A DNA stretch of 33,683 nt from Chloroflexota bacterium (GTDB lineage: Bacteria; Chloroflexota; Dormibacteria; CF-121), in contig VBFR01000193.1 of NCBI GenBank assembly GCA_005889345.1, forward strand, positions 1-33,683, read 5' to 3'. Below are positions 24,367 to 31,201 of this stretch, one piece after another; the stretch's first letter is position 1, and every line of letters starts with the position of its first letter. A model generated the notes under the pieces. That model searched no databases and had not been told where the DNA came from. It was given only the letters and a program-made list of their open reading frames with translations. A program made the position numbers and the translations under genes.

Positions 24367-25569
24367 CTAACGCTGGAGATTTTCGACGACGGTCGAGATG
24401 CCCTGGCCCACGCCGATGCACATGGTGGCGAGGCCGTAGCGAGCCTTACGGCGGACCAGCTCGTGAACCAGGGTGGCGATCAGGCGAGCCCCACTGGCTC
24501 CCAATGGATGACCAAGGGCGATAGCGCCGCCATTCGGATTGACGCGCTGCGGGTCGAGTTCGAGGTCGCGGATGCAGGCCAGCACCTGCGACGCGAAGGC
24601 CTCGTTCAGTTCCACGCAATCCAGGTCGGAAACCCGCAAGCCCGCCCGGGCGAGGGCTTTACGCGACGCCGGAATCGGTCCCAGGCCCATGACCGAGGGA
24701 TCGACGCCAGCGCTGGCTGCCGCCAGCACCCGCGCCAGGGGCCGGGCGCCGATCCGCTCCGCCTGCGATTCCGCCATCAAGACGAGACACGCGGCGCCAT
24801 CGTTGAGCGGCGATGAGTTGCCGGCGGTGACGGTGCCGTCCTTCTCGAAGGCCGGCTTGAGGCTTGCCAGTTTTTCGCGGCTGGTGTCCGGCCGGGGGCC
24901 TTCGTCCTTCTCGAGCGTGGAGCCGTCGGCCAAGGCGACCCCGACCGTCTCGTTGCGAAAGTGGCAGGCCTCTTGCGCCGCAATCGCCTTGCGATGGCTG
25001 CCCAGCGCCCACTCGTCCTGGGCCTCGCGGGTGATGCCATAGCGACGGGCCACGACCTCGGCGGTCTGCCCCAGGCTGATGGGCGGATACAACTCCGCCA
25101 TCCGGGGGTTGATCATGCGCCAGCCCAGGGTGCTGTCATGAAGCGTCTGGGCCCCGCGGGGGTACTCGCGCTGGGCTTTCTCCAGGATGAAGGGCGCGCG
25201 CGTCATGCTCTCGACGCCGCCGGCGAGGAAGCAGGCGCCGTTTTTTGTCTCGATCTCGCGCGTGGCCGACACCACCGCCTGCATCCCCGAGCCGCAGAGC
25301 CGGTTCATCGTGGCAGCCGGGATCTCGACCGGCAGCCCGGCCAGCAGCACCGCCATGCGGGCGACATTGCGGTTGTCCTCTCCTGCCTGGTTGGCGTCAC
25401 CGAAGTAGACGTCTTCGATGCTCGCCGGGTCGAGCTGGGTGCGGTGCACCGCCTCCTTGAGGACCAGCGCGGCGAGGTCGTCCGGGCGGACATCCTTGAG
25501 CGCGCCGCCGTAGCGCCCGATAGGGGTGCGAATCGCGTCGATGATCACCGCTTTCTCCATCGAGGTCAT
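24367..25569 (-). CDS. Acetyl-CoA acetyltransferase / beta-ketoadipyl-CoA-type thiolase
   Basis: A 400-residue thiolase that cleaves or forms 3-ketoacyl-CoA. Catalytic residues are visible: nucleophile C92 (NRLCGSGMQAV), NEAFA, the histidine in GGAIALGHPLGASGAR and the second cysteine in MCIGVGQG. Full length, and the PcaF/PaaJ-like NRLCGSGMQ and GGVESMTRAP segments suggest the degradative thiolase group, but acetoacetyl-CoA, 3-ketoadipyl-CoA or longer substrates cannot be separated by eye. A second ATG 9 bases in (25560) is an equally possible start. No other beta-oxidation gene is adjacent. Confidence 0.93.
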   Translation of the reverse strand: MTSMEKAVIIDAIRTPIGRYGGALKDVRPDDLAALVLKEAVHRTQLDPASIEDVYFGDANQAGEDNRNVARMAVLLAGLPVEIPAATMNRLCGSGMQAVVSATREIETKNGACFLAGGVESMTRAPFILEKAQREYPRGAQTLHDSTLGWRMINPRMAELYPPISLGQTAEVVARRYGITREAQDEWALGSHRKAIAAQEACHFRNETVGVALADGSTLEKDEGPRPDTSREKLASLKPAFEKDGTVTAGNSSPLNDGAACLVLMAESQAERIGARPLARVLAAASAGVDPSVMGLGPIPASRKALARAGLRVSDLDCVELNEAFASQVLACIRDLELDPQRVNPNGGAIALGHPLGASGARLIATLVHELVRRKARYGLATMCIGVGQGISTVVENLQR

Positions 25570-25582
25570 GCTACACGCGGAA

Positions 25583-25609
25583 TTGCACGGCCCCGCGCCA
25601 CACTAAAAT
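25583..25609 (+). promoter_or_regulatory. Candidate promoter for the HD-domain gene
   Basis: TTGCAC (25583-25588), a short 15-base spacer and TAAAAT (25604-25609), 11 bases before the ATG at 25621. The implied leader is about five bases with no ribosome binding site. Confidence 0.5.
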
Positions 25610-25620
25610 GTTGCCGACTC

Positions 25621-27021
25621 ATGCCTGATCTCGCTCGCCAATACGAGGCAGTGAACCTGATGGCCGATCCGTTGCTTGGCTACATCAAGATCACGAAGCG
25701 CGTCCGCGGCGAGAGCGTCGCCGCGGAGCAGGACCTGCTCGATCACCCGTGGCTGCAGCGACTGCGCCGCATCCACCAGCTCCAGTCGGCCTGGTGGGTC
25801 TTCCCCGGCGGAGAGCACTCTCGCTTTCAGCACGCGCTGGGCGCCATGCACCTGAGCGGCGAATGGGCCCGCCGGCTCTATCCCAATCTGACCGCTGTGG
25901 TGGGCGATGTGCCGTCCCTCGCCTGTGTGGAGGAAACGTTGCGCGTGGCGGGGCTGCTGCATGACGTGGGCCATGGCCCTTTCGGTCATTTCTTCGACCA
26001 GAACTACCTCGATCGCTTTTCGATCGACCACGAGGTGATCGGTCGCGCCCTGATCGGCGGCGAGCTGGCCTCCATCATCGGCGCCATGGACGCCAGTCCC
26101 TCTGGCCCGTTCACCCCTGGTGAGCGTATCGATCCGCGCTGGATCGCGGACCTGATCGCCGGGCCCGACCTTCCAGGCCTATCGGCCCCGGCCTGGGTGC
26201 GCGCGCTCAAGCCCGTCCTCAACGGCATGTACACGGCGGACAACCTCGACTATGTCCCGCGGGATGCCTACATGTGCGGCGTCAAGGTGGGGCCCGTCGA
26301 TATCGAGCGGCTGATGCACTACTCCTTTCTCGGGCCCGAGGGGATGCTGCTCCACCAGCACGGAACCCAGGCCCTGCTCCTCTTTCTGAACGCCCGCCTC
26401 TACCTCTACAACAACATCTATTACCACCGCACGGTGCGCCGCATCGACCTCCATATGCGCGAGATCTTTCGGGAGACGATCGACCGCATCCTTCCGGGCA
26501 ACCCACTCGACCACCTCGACCACTATCGCGAGCTGACCGATTGGTCGCTGATCGATACCGTCGACCGCTGGCGCCACGAGGGTGGCCGCGCCGCCGAGCT
26601 CTCCCACGAGTGGGGCCGGATCGTCCGGCGCGAGCTCAAATGGCGGCTGATCTTCGAGGACTACTACGAGTTCTCCAACCTGCCTGAGGCCTTCCTCTAC
26701 CCGCAACCGTCCGACTACGTGCGCCGCATTCGCGAGGCGCTTCCCGCCTCGCTCAAGGAGGCCTCATTCGAGGTGGACCTGGCGTCGGTCGATCCGCGGC
26801 CGCAGAACCCGTTTACGGATCCGTTCCCCGTCAACATCTACAACCCGGTGAGTCGCGCGGTGGAGCGGAGCGCCGTCGCCGAATTGTTCCGGCGTCTGCC
26901 TATCCGCACCACGCTGGTACGGGTTTTCACCGACGACACGCGGCAGGTTGAGGCGCTGCGCGGGGCGGTGGAGCGCGCCCTCTACCGCCGCGACTCGGAT
27001 CTGGCGGAGGTGGCTCCCTGA
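25621..27021 (+). CDS. HD-domain phosphohydrolase (SAMHD1/YwfO-like, COG1078)
   Basis: A 466-residue metal-dependent phosphohydrolase, probably a dNTP triphosphohydrolase. The N-terminal part reads YIKITKRV....LLDHPWLQRLRRIHQLQSAWWVFPGGEHSRFQHALGAMHL, the conserved COG1078 start, followed by the metal site H114-D115 (GLLHDVGHGPFGHFF) and DHEVIG. DNLDYVPRDAYMCGV supplies the distal aspartate region. The first ATG after the promoter (25621) fits the family start; the frame is open much further upstream but that stretch is antisense to the thiolase. It overlaps xseA by one base (TGATG). Confidence 0.92.
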   Translation: MPDLARQYEAVNLMADPLLGYIKITKRVRGESVAAEQDLLDHPWLQRLRRIHQLQSAWWVFPGGEHSRFQHALGAMHLSGEWARRLYPNLTAVVGDVPSLACVEETLRVAGLLHDVGHGPFGHFFDQNYLDRFSIDHEVIGRALIGGELASIIGAMDASPSGPFTPGERIDPRWIADLIAGPDLPGLSAPAWVRALKPVLNGMYTADNLDYVPRDAYMCGVKVGPVDIERLMHYSFLGPEGMLLHQHGTQALLLFLNARLYLYNNIYYHRTVRRIDLHMREIFRETIDRILPGNPLDHLDHYRELTDWSLIDTVDRWRHEGGRAAELSHEWGRIVRRELKWRLIFEDYYEFSNLPEAFLYPQPSDYVRRIREALPASLKEASFEVDLASVDPRPQNPFTDPFPVNIYNPVSRAVERSAVAELFRRLPIRTTLVRVFTDDTRQVEALRGAVERALYRRDSDLAEVAP

Positions 27022-28376
27022 TGGCGGTCCAGCCCCAGGACGCGATCAAGCCGCTCACCGTGCTCGAGCTCAACACCCGCATCCACGACCTGCTGGCGGC
27101 GCGCTTTCAGAGTGTGGTCGTCAAGGGTGAGGTTAGCGGCATGACGTTGCGCGGCGGCCACGTGTGGTTCACGCTCAAAGACGCGACCGCCGCCGTGGGC
27201 GCGGTGATCTTCAGCAGCACGGCCCGCCGCCTCCCGTTTCTGCCGGAAAACGGGCAGGAGCTGCTGGTGACCTGCCAGGTCGACTATCACGCCCAGTACG
27301 GGCGTGTGAACCTGGTGGTCAGCCGCCTCGATTACGACGGGGCGGGCAAGCTGCGGGCCGCGATCGAGCAGCTCAAGCGCCGCCTCGAAGCGGAGGGCGC
27401 CTTTTTGCCCGAGCGCAAGCGGGCCCTCCCGTTTCTGCCGCGCTGCATCGCCTTGATCACCTCGCCGAGTGGCGCGGTCATTCATGACTTGCAGCAGACG
27501 ATCTGGGAGCGGTTTCCCAACACTCGGCTGGCGCTATACCCGGCGCGTGTGCAGGGGATGGCGTCGCAGCGCAGCCTGGTCGCCGCCTTGCGGCAATGCG
27601 ACGAGGACCAGCTAGCGGACGTCGTCATCGTCGCCCGCGGTGGCGGCAGCTTCGAGGAGCTGATGGCCTTCAACCAGGAGGCCGTGGTGCGCGCCATCCA
27701 GGCGATGCGGATCCCGGTGGTCACGGCCCTTGGCCACACCTCCGACCGAACCCTCGCCGACCTGGTCGCGGACCGCGAGGCCCGGACCCCCACCGCGGCC
27801 GCCGAGATCGTGGTGCCCAACAAGCGGGACTTGCTCCGGCAACTCGGCGAGCGCGCGCAGCGGCTGCAGCGTGCCGGGCTCACCGCCCTGATCGCCCCCT
27901 CGCACCAGCTTCAGCGGCGCCAGCAGTCGCTCGACCGCCTCACCCTTGATCTCCTTGCGCGGCGGCGCGAACGCGTGGACCACCTGGAGGGGATGCTGCG
28001 CCAGCGCGATCCGCGCGAGATACTCCGGCAGCGGGAACGAGCCCTGGAGGAAGGCCGCCGGCGGCTGCTGCGGAGCCGGCAGATGATCGCAAGCCGCATC
28101 GAGACCGGTCGCCTGGGGAACGGCAGTCTGCGGGAGCGGCTTGTCGCGCTGGCGGTTCGGGGACTGCGGGAACGAACCAGCGGCCTGCAGAGTCGCGGGA
28201 CACGGCTTAGCTCGCTCGCCCCCGAGCAGACGCTCAAGCGTGGCTACAGCATCACGATGGACGCCCTCGGCGGTGGCATCATCCACAGCGCGCAAGAGGC
28301 CCAGAAGGGTCAGCCCGTCAAGGTGCTGCTCTCCGCCGGCCGCCTCGAGGCCACCGTGGACGAGACCGTGCCATGA
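27021..28376 (+). CDS. xseA: Exodeoxyribonuclease VII large subunit
   Basis: Catalytic subunit of the single-strand-specific exonuclease. The 451-residue product has an N-terminal OB-fold (SVVVKGEVSGMTLRGGHVWFTLKD), the catalytic domain (ITSPSGAVIHDLQQTIWERFP; VVIVARGGGSFEELMAFNQEAVVRAI; VVTALGHTSDRTLADLVADREARTPTAAAE), and a long Arg-rich coiled-coil region before the C-terminal RGYSITM strand. Starts at ATG overlapping the HD-gene stop and overlaps xseB by 4 bases. Co-expression with a dNTPase-type HD protein suggests a nucleotide/DNA-metabolism transcript. Confidence 0.97.
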   Translation: MAVQPQDAIKPLTVLELNTRIHDLLAARFQSVVVKGEVSGMTLRGGHVWFTLKDATAAVGAVIFSSTARRLPFLPENGQELLVTCQVDYHAQYGRVNLVVSRLDYDGAGKLRAAIEQLKRRLEAEGAFLPERKRALPFLPRCIALITSPSGAVIHDLQQTIWERFPNTRLALYPARVQGMASQRSLVAALRQCDEDQLADVVIVARGGGSFEELMAFNQEAVVRAIQAMRIPVVTALGHTSDRTLADLVADREARTPTAAAEIVVPNKRDLLRQLGERAQRLQRAGLTALIAPSHQLQRRQQSLDRLTLDLLARRRERVDHLEGMLRQRDPREILRQRERALEEGRRRLLRSRQMIASRIETGRLGNGSLRERLVALAVRGLRERTSGLQSRGTRLSSLAPEQTLKRGYSITMDALGGGIIHSAQEAQKGQPVKVLLSAGRLEATVDETVP

Positions 28377-28669
28377 GCCTCGACGAATCGCTGACCTACG
28401 AGCAGGCGCTCGCGCAACTCGATGCGACGCTGCACGCGCTCGAAGAAGGCAAGTTGAGCCTGGAGGAGGCGATCGCGGCGGTTGCCCGCGGGCGCGACTA
28501 CTTGCAGCTCTGCGAGCGAAAACTGGAGGAAGCCCGGCAGCGGATCGAGAGCCTGCCGGTCAGAGAGGAGCCGGACGTCGAGGAGCCGCCGCACCCGGCG
28601 ACCGTCGCGGAACTACGCGCGGAGCGCGGCGGACCTCCCGGGACACCCCAGGGCGAGATCCCTTTCTAG
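28373..28669 (+). CDS. xseB: Exodeoxyribonuclease VII small subunit
   Basis: A 98-residue partner of XseA. LTYEQALAQLDATLHALEEGKLSLEEAIAAVARGRDYLQLCERKLEEARQRIE is the complete two-helix XseB domain (about 7-62). The C-terminal extension of 35 residues is Pro/Glu-rich and not conserved. ATGA coupling to xseA. It converges on the BldD-like gene with only 2 bases between the stops; no terminator hairpin is obvious. Confidence 0.95.
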   Translation: MSLDESLTYEQALAQLDATLHALEEGKLSLEEAIAAVARGRDYLQLCERKLEEARQRIESLPVREEPDVEEPPHPATVAELRAERGGPPGTPQGEIPF

Positions 28670-28671
28670 CG

Positions 28672-29199
28672 TTATTCCTCCGCCTCGGCGGGAGGCTGGC
28701 GCTCCACCTCCGGGCGTTCGGCCGGTGCCTGCCCGGAGCGGAAGACGCCCCACTCGTGCAACGAGCGGCGCAGCATCTCCGGGGTCGTCTTGTAGGCCGC
28801 CGCCAGTTGCTCCAGGTCGTCGGCGCGGAAAGTCACGACCGGCGTGTTGAAATCCTGTCGTTGCTGCTGCAGCCGTGCCACGTGGCGGGAAAGGATGGAC
28901 CCCTGACGCTCGGGGAGCCCCTGCAATTGGCCGAGATCGATGGCAAGCTTGGGCGGGAGCGCGGGCTCGCCCACGCCTTCGATCTCTTCCGGCAGCAGCT
29001 GGTTGACGGGGACGCTGTAGAGAGTCGCGATCTGGTGCAGGCGGGTGACCGAGATGTTGCGGTCGCCGCGCTCGTAGGCGGCGAGCAACGACCCCTTGAG
29101 CCGCTTATTCGAAAGGACTTCGACCTGCTGGAGCGTTAGACCACGCTGCTTTCGCAAACTGCGCAGTCTGGCTCCAACTTTTCGCGAGTACCCGTCCAA
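28672..29199 (-). CDS. BldD-like transcriptional regulator with intact c-di-GMP-binding signature
   Basis: From TTG 29199, preceded by AAGGGGG at 5 bases, the product has 175 residues. The XRE helix-turn-helix (about 4-70: VGARLRSLRKQRGLTLQQVE...LAAYERGDRNISVTRLHQIATLYSVPVNQLLP) closely follows Streptomyces BldD. The C-terminal domain reads PPKLAIDLGQL and LQQQRQDFNTPVVTFRADDLEQLA, with R114, D116, R125 and D128 forming the RxD-x8-RxxD signature that binds tetrameric c-di-GMP in BldD, at the same residue numbers. A Glu/Pro-rich tail follows residue 155. Starts further upstream (to 29313) would cross the promoter and are rejected. Probably a c-di-GMP-responsive repressor. Confidence 0.88.
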   Translation of the reverse strand: MDGYSRKVGARLRSLRKQRGLTLQQVEVLSNKRLKGSLLAAYERGDRNISVTRLHQIATLYSVPVNQLLPEEIEGVGEPALPPKLAIDLGQLQGLPERQGSILSRHVARLQQQRQDFNTPVVTFRADDLEQLAAAYKTTPEMLRRSLHEWGVFRSGQAPAERPEVERQPPAEAEE

Positions 29200-29210
29200 T
29201 GGATCCCCCT

Positions 29211-29223
29211 TGACTGTGTGTGA
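29211..29223. promoter_or_regulatory. BldD-box-like operator over the BldD-like gene's transcription start
   Basis: Minus-strand TCACACACAGTCA fits the BldD consensus TNAC-N5-GTNA exactly in both half-sites. It sits between the predicted -10 and the ribosome site, covering the expected start near 29218. This placement suggests autorepression, as known for BldD. A second near-match (TCAC-N5-GTGG, one mismatch) lies at 29310-29322. Confidence 0.6.
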
Positions 29224-29225
29224 CC

Positions 29226-29253
29226 AGTCTATCGCAGAACGCGATGCGGACAA
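29226..29253 (-). promoter_or_regulatory. Promoter of the BldD-like gene
   Basis: TTGTCC (29253-29248), a 16-base spacer and TAGACT (29231-29226) on the minus strand. Transcription would begin about 20 bases before the TTG start codon, within the BldD-box-like site. Confidence 0.6.
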
Positions 29254-29367
29254 AACTTTTGACGTGTTCTTTTCGGAGGGTGGTGGGGGATCGTTCTCGA
29301 GGAACGACGTCACCTTCCGTGGCCGTCATTATGGGACAAACTCCCAGGCCTGTCAAGTGGAGCTTAC

Positions 29368-30729
29368 TCAAGCGTCGAGCTCACTTACAGCGCTGGGGCG
29401 GCTGCCATCGGCGCGGCCGGCCTCGTAGGCCTGGCGAAAACGGAGCGCCGCCTGCGCGCTGTCGCCTTCGGCCTCGAGCACGCGCGCAAAATCGTAGGTG
29501 ACGCGCGCCCGCAGGTCGGGGTTCTCAATGGTCAAGGCGACCTCGAGCGCGCGCTCGAAGTGACGGTGCGCCGAGTCCCGGCGTCCGCGCTCGTGCGCAA
29601 CCCGCCCCGCCACGCGGTGAACCGCGACCGTTGCCAGGGGATCGCTCGAGCGGGTGGACAGGTCGATAGCCCCTTCGATGAGTTCGCTTGCGCGCTCCCC
29701 CTGCCCCGCTTCAAGAGCGGACTCAGCCATACCCGCGACCAGGTGCGGGACCAGCTCGCGGTCGCCGATCCGCTGGAGGTGCTCGGCGCCCTCGCTGAAG
29801 AGCCGCTCGGCTTCCGCCACGCGGCCCTGCTGCAGCAGCATGTCGCCCATGTTGAGGCGGAGCTGTCCGGCCATACGGACGTCTCGGAGCGTCTCGAAGA
29901 TACGCAGGCCCTTCTGCGCGTAGGACAGCGCCCGGGCGTACTGGCCGGTCTGCTGGAACGAGAGAGCGAGGCCCTCGTAGATGCCGGCGAGCGCCGGCAT
30001 GTCAAGAACCTGCGCCGCTGCCGCGATCGCGGATTCATAGGCGGCGATCGCTTCGATCGGCTGGCCCGCCACATAGTGGAGGTTGGCCCGGTGGCCGAGC
30101 ACGCGCGCCTTTAATACGGGATCGGCAACTCCGGCCGACTCGTAGCGCTCCAGGGCCTGGTCGAAACACTGGCCGGCGGCGTGCGCCCGGCGGAGCAAGT
30201 AGTGGACACTGCCGAGGCGGTCGTAGAGCTCGACCAAGAGCTGATGCCACTGCGCCCGTTGGGCTGCGAAGATCGCCTCCTCGAGGACCGGCCTGGCATC
30301 GTGGGGTCGCCCCTGCTTCATCAGCGCGACCGCCAGCGTGAGCTGCGCGCGTGTCCGCAACTCGATCGGAATCGTCCTCGCCAGCATCCGGGTAATCAGC
30401 GATTCGGCGCGAGCTCCCTCGCCGTGGAGCAGACTCATCTCGGCCTCTGCCAGGGCAAGCTCGAGCGCGGCAGCCGAGTCTCCTGGCTCTTCGAGGAAAT
30501 AGTCGATGGGCCGCTGCAGGCGGCGGGCGATGATGCGCAGGTTTTGTGTCGAGGGTTGGGCGCGGCCTAGCTCGACCTGGTTGAGGAAGGCTCGGCTGAA
30601 GTCGCTGCCGGCCACCGCGGCAAGGCTGAGCCCCAGCTCCTGCCGCGCCTGTCGAATCCGACGCCCGAGCGGACTCGGCGTCCCGGGGTCATCCGCTGCC
30701 GGACGCCCCGGGCGCCGCTTGGTAAGCAC
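29368..30729 (-). CDS. HTH (XRE) - TPR transcriptional regulator, RRNPP-like architecture
   Basis: A 453-residue protein: an XRE helix-turn-helix at about 20-80 (LGRRIRQARQELGLSLAAVAG...FLNQVELGRAQPSTQNLRIIARRL) followed by a long array of TPR-like helical repeats to the C-terminus (for example GIYEGLALSFQQTGQYARALSYAQKGLRIFE and AGQLRLNMGDMLLQQGRVAEAERLFSEG). This is the layout of peptide-sensing regulators such as Rgg, PlcR and NprR, though TPR-XRE proteins of other function exist. The GTG start lies 7 bases after TAGACT, so the mRNA is probably leaderless. A perfect inverted repeat overlaps the promoter. A short secreted-peptide gene lies immediately upstream on the same strand. Confidence 0.85.
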   Translation of the reverse strand: MLTKRRPGRPAADDPGTPSPLGRRIRQARQELGLSLAAVAGSDFSRAFLNQVELGRAQPSTQNLRIIARRLQRPIDYFLEEPGDSAAALELALAEAEMSLLHGEGARAESLITRMLARTIPIELRTRAQLTLAVALMKQGRPHDARPVLEEAIFAAQRAQWHQLLVELYDRLGSVHYLLRRAHAAGQCFDQALERYESAGVADPVLKARVLGHRANLHYVAGQPIEAIAAYESAIAAAAQVLDMPALAGIYEGLALSFQQTGQYARALSYAQKGLRIFETLRDVRMAGQLRLNMGDMLLQQGRVAEAERLFSEGAEHLQRIGDRELVPHLVAGMAESALEAGQGERASELIEGAIDLSTRSSDPLATVAVHRVAGRVAHERGRRDSAHRHFERALEVALTIENPDLRARVTYDFARVLEAEGDSAQAALRFRQAYEAGRADGSRPSAVSELDA

Positions 30730-30736
30730 AACCTAC

Positions 30737-30764
30737 AGTCTAGCAATCTAGACTTGACAGTGAA
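30737..30764 (-). promoter_or_regulatory. Promoter with inverted-repeat operator for the HTH-TPR gene
   Basis: On the minus strand TTCACT (30764-30759), a 16-base spacer and TAGACT (30742-30737), 7 bases from the GTG. The perfect inverted repeat AGTCTAG-N4-CTAGACT (30737-30754) covers the -10 and most of the spacer, where a bound dimer would block polymerase. Autoregulation by the HTH-TPR protein is the simplest reading. Confidence 0.7.
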
Positions 30765-30773
30765 TCGACCGGC

Positions 30774-30860
30774 TTACAGGGGGTTCGGCCAGACTTCGGC
30801 GCAGGAAAGCACGGCCGACGCGATAACTAACAGAATCCAGGGCGTGAGAAATCGCCGCAC
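30774..30860 (-). CDS. Short secreted/lipoprotein-type peptide gene upstream of the HTH-TPR regulator (28 aa)
   Basis: GTG at 30860 is preceded by AGGAGGT with 6-base spacing, among the best ribosome sites in the window. The peptide has an Arg-Arg N-terminus, a hydrophobic core (about residues 7-18, PWILLVIASAVL), a lipobox-like VLSC (17-20) and ends CAEVWPNPL (20-28). It resembles a signal peptide with nine residues left after cleavage. It ends 44 bases before the regulator's GTG, on the same strand. This size and context match pheromone precursors of Rgg/PlcR-type systems, but no family match exists; it could also be a tiny lipoprotein or a chance frame. Confidence 0.55.
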   Translation of the reverse strand: MRRFLTPWILLVIASAVLSCAEVWPNPL

Positions 30861-30950
30861 GGTCCCACCTCCTGAACAGGCGGCTCGCTCAAGATCGGCC
30901 TGTCCTGCTGCCAGCTTATGGACGGCCCTCAATCAAGGGGGTCACGCCTG

Positions 30951-30965
30951 TAACGGAATCCGTAA
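30951..30965. promoter_or_regulatory. Inverted repeat between peptide gene and tRNA-Arg
   Basis: TAACGGAATCCGTAA has a perfect ACGGA-A-TCCGT core and one outer mismatch. It lies about 90 bases upstream of the peptide gene and 56 bases upstream of the tRNA -10. No -35/-10 pair could be fitted around it, so an operator role is only possible. Confidence 0.3.
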
Positions 30966-31006
30966 GGTGGGTCGCGAACCGCTGACTGCCGAGATCCCAG
31001 CGTCCC

Positions 31007-31012
31007 TATAAT
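31007..31012 (+). promoter_or_regulatory. -10 element of the tRNA-Arg promoter
   Basis: A perfect TATAAT 13 bases before the mature tRNA 5' end. The best -35 is CTGACT (30982-30987) with a long 19-base spacer. Confidence 0.6.
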
Positions 31013-31025
31013 CGGGGTCCGCTGT

Positions 31026-31102
31026 GTCCCCGTAGCTCAGCCTGGATAGAGCACTGGCCTCCGGAGCCAGGAGCACAGGTTCAAATCCTGTCGGGGACAC
31101 CA
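31026..31102 (+). tRNA. tRNA-Arg (anticodon CCG), CCA encoded
   Basis: A complete cloverleaf: acceptor GTCCCCG pairs with CGGGGAC (31092-31098), the D stem is GCTC/GAGC, the anticodon stem CTGGC/GCCAG encloses loop CTCCGGA giving anticodon CCG, and the T arm is CAGGTTCAAATCCTG. The discriminator is A, followed by an encoded CCA. It reads CGG arginine codons, frequent in a GC-rich genome. It borders the accessory-looking region to its right, and tRNA 3' ends are common integration sites, but no duplicated 3' end was found in the window. Confidence 0.97.
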
Positions 31103-31201
31103 ACCTCCCTGATCATCGGCCGCCGTTCGAAGTCGCCCGGGGTGCGCGTGTAAGTCGGCTTCATGGTCCGACTCCCGCGTGAGCACCAGCATGTCGGTTC
31201 G

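Noticed and set aside
24961-25620. The upstream 220 codons of the frame that contains the HD-domain gene
   Set aside because: This part is antisense to the thiolase and precedes the predicted promoter; the family N-terminus starts at 25621.
29285-29310. Near-palindrome CGTTC-TCGAG-GAACG after the HTH-TPR gene as a terminator
   Set aside because: Only five paired bases and no T-run on either strand.
30754-31011. An 85-codon plus-strand frame upstream of tRNA-Arg
   Set aside because: No ribosome site or domain, and it covers the operator and the better-supported minus-strand peptide gene.
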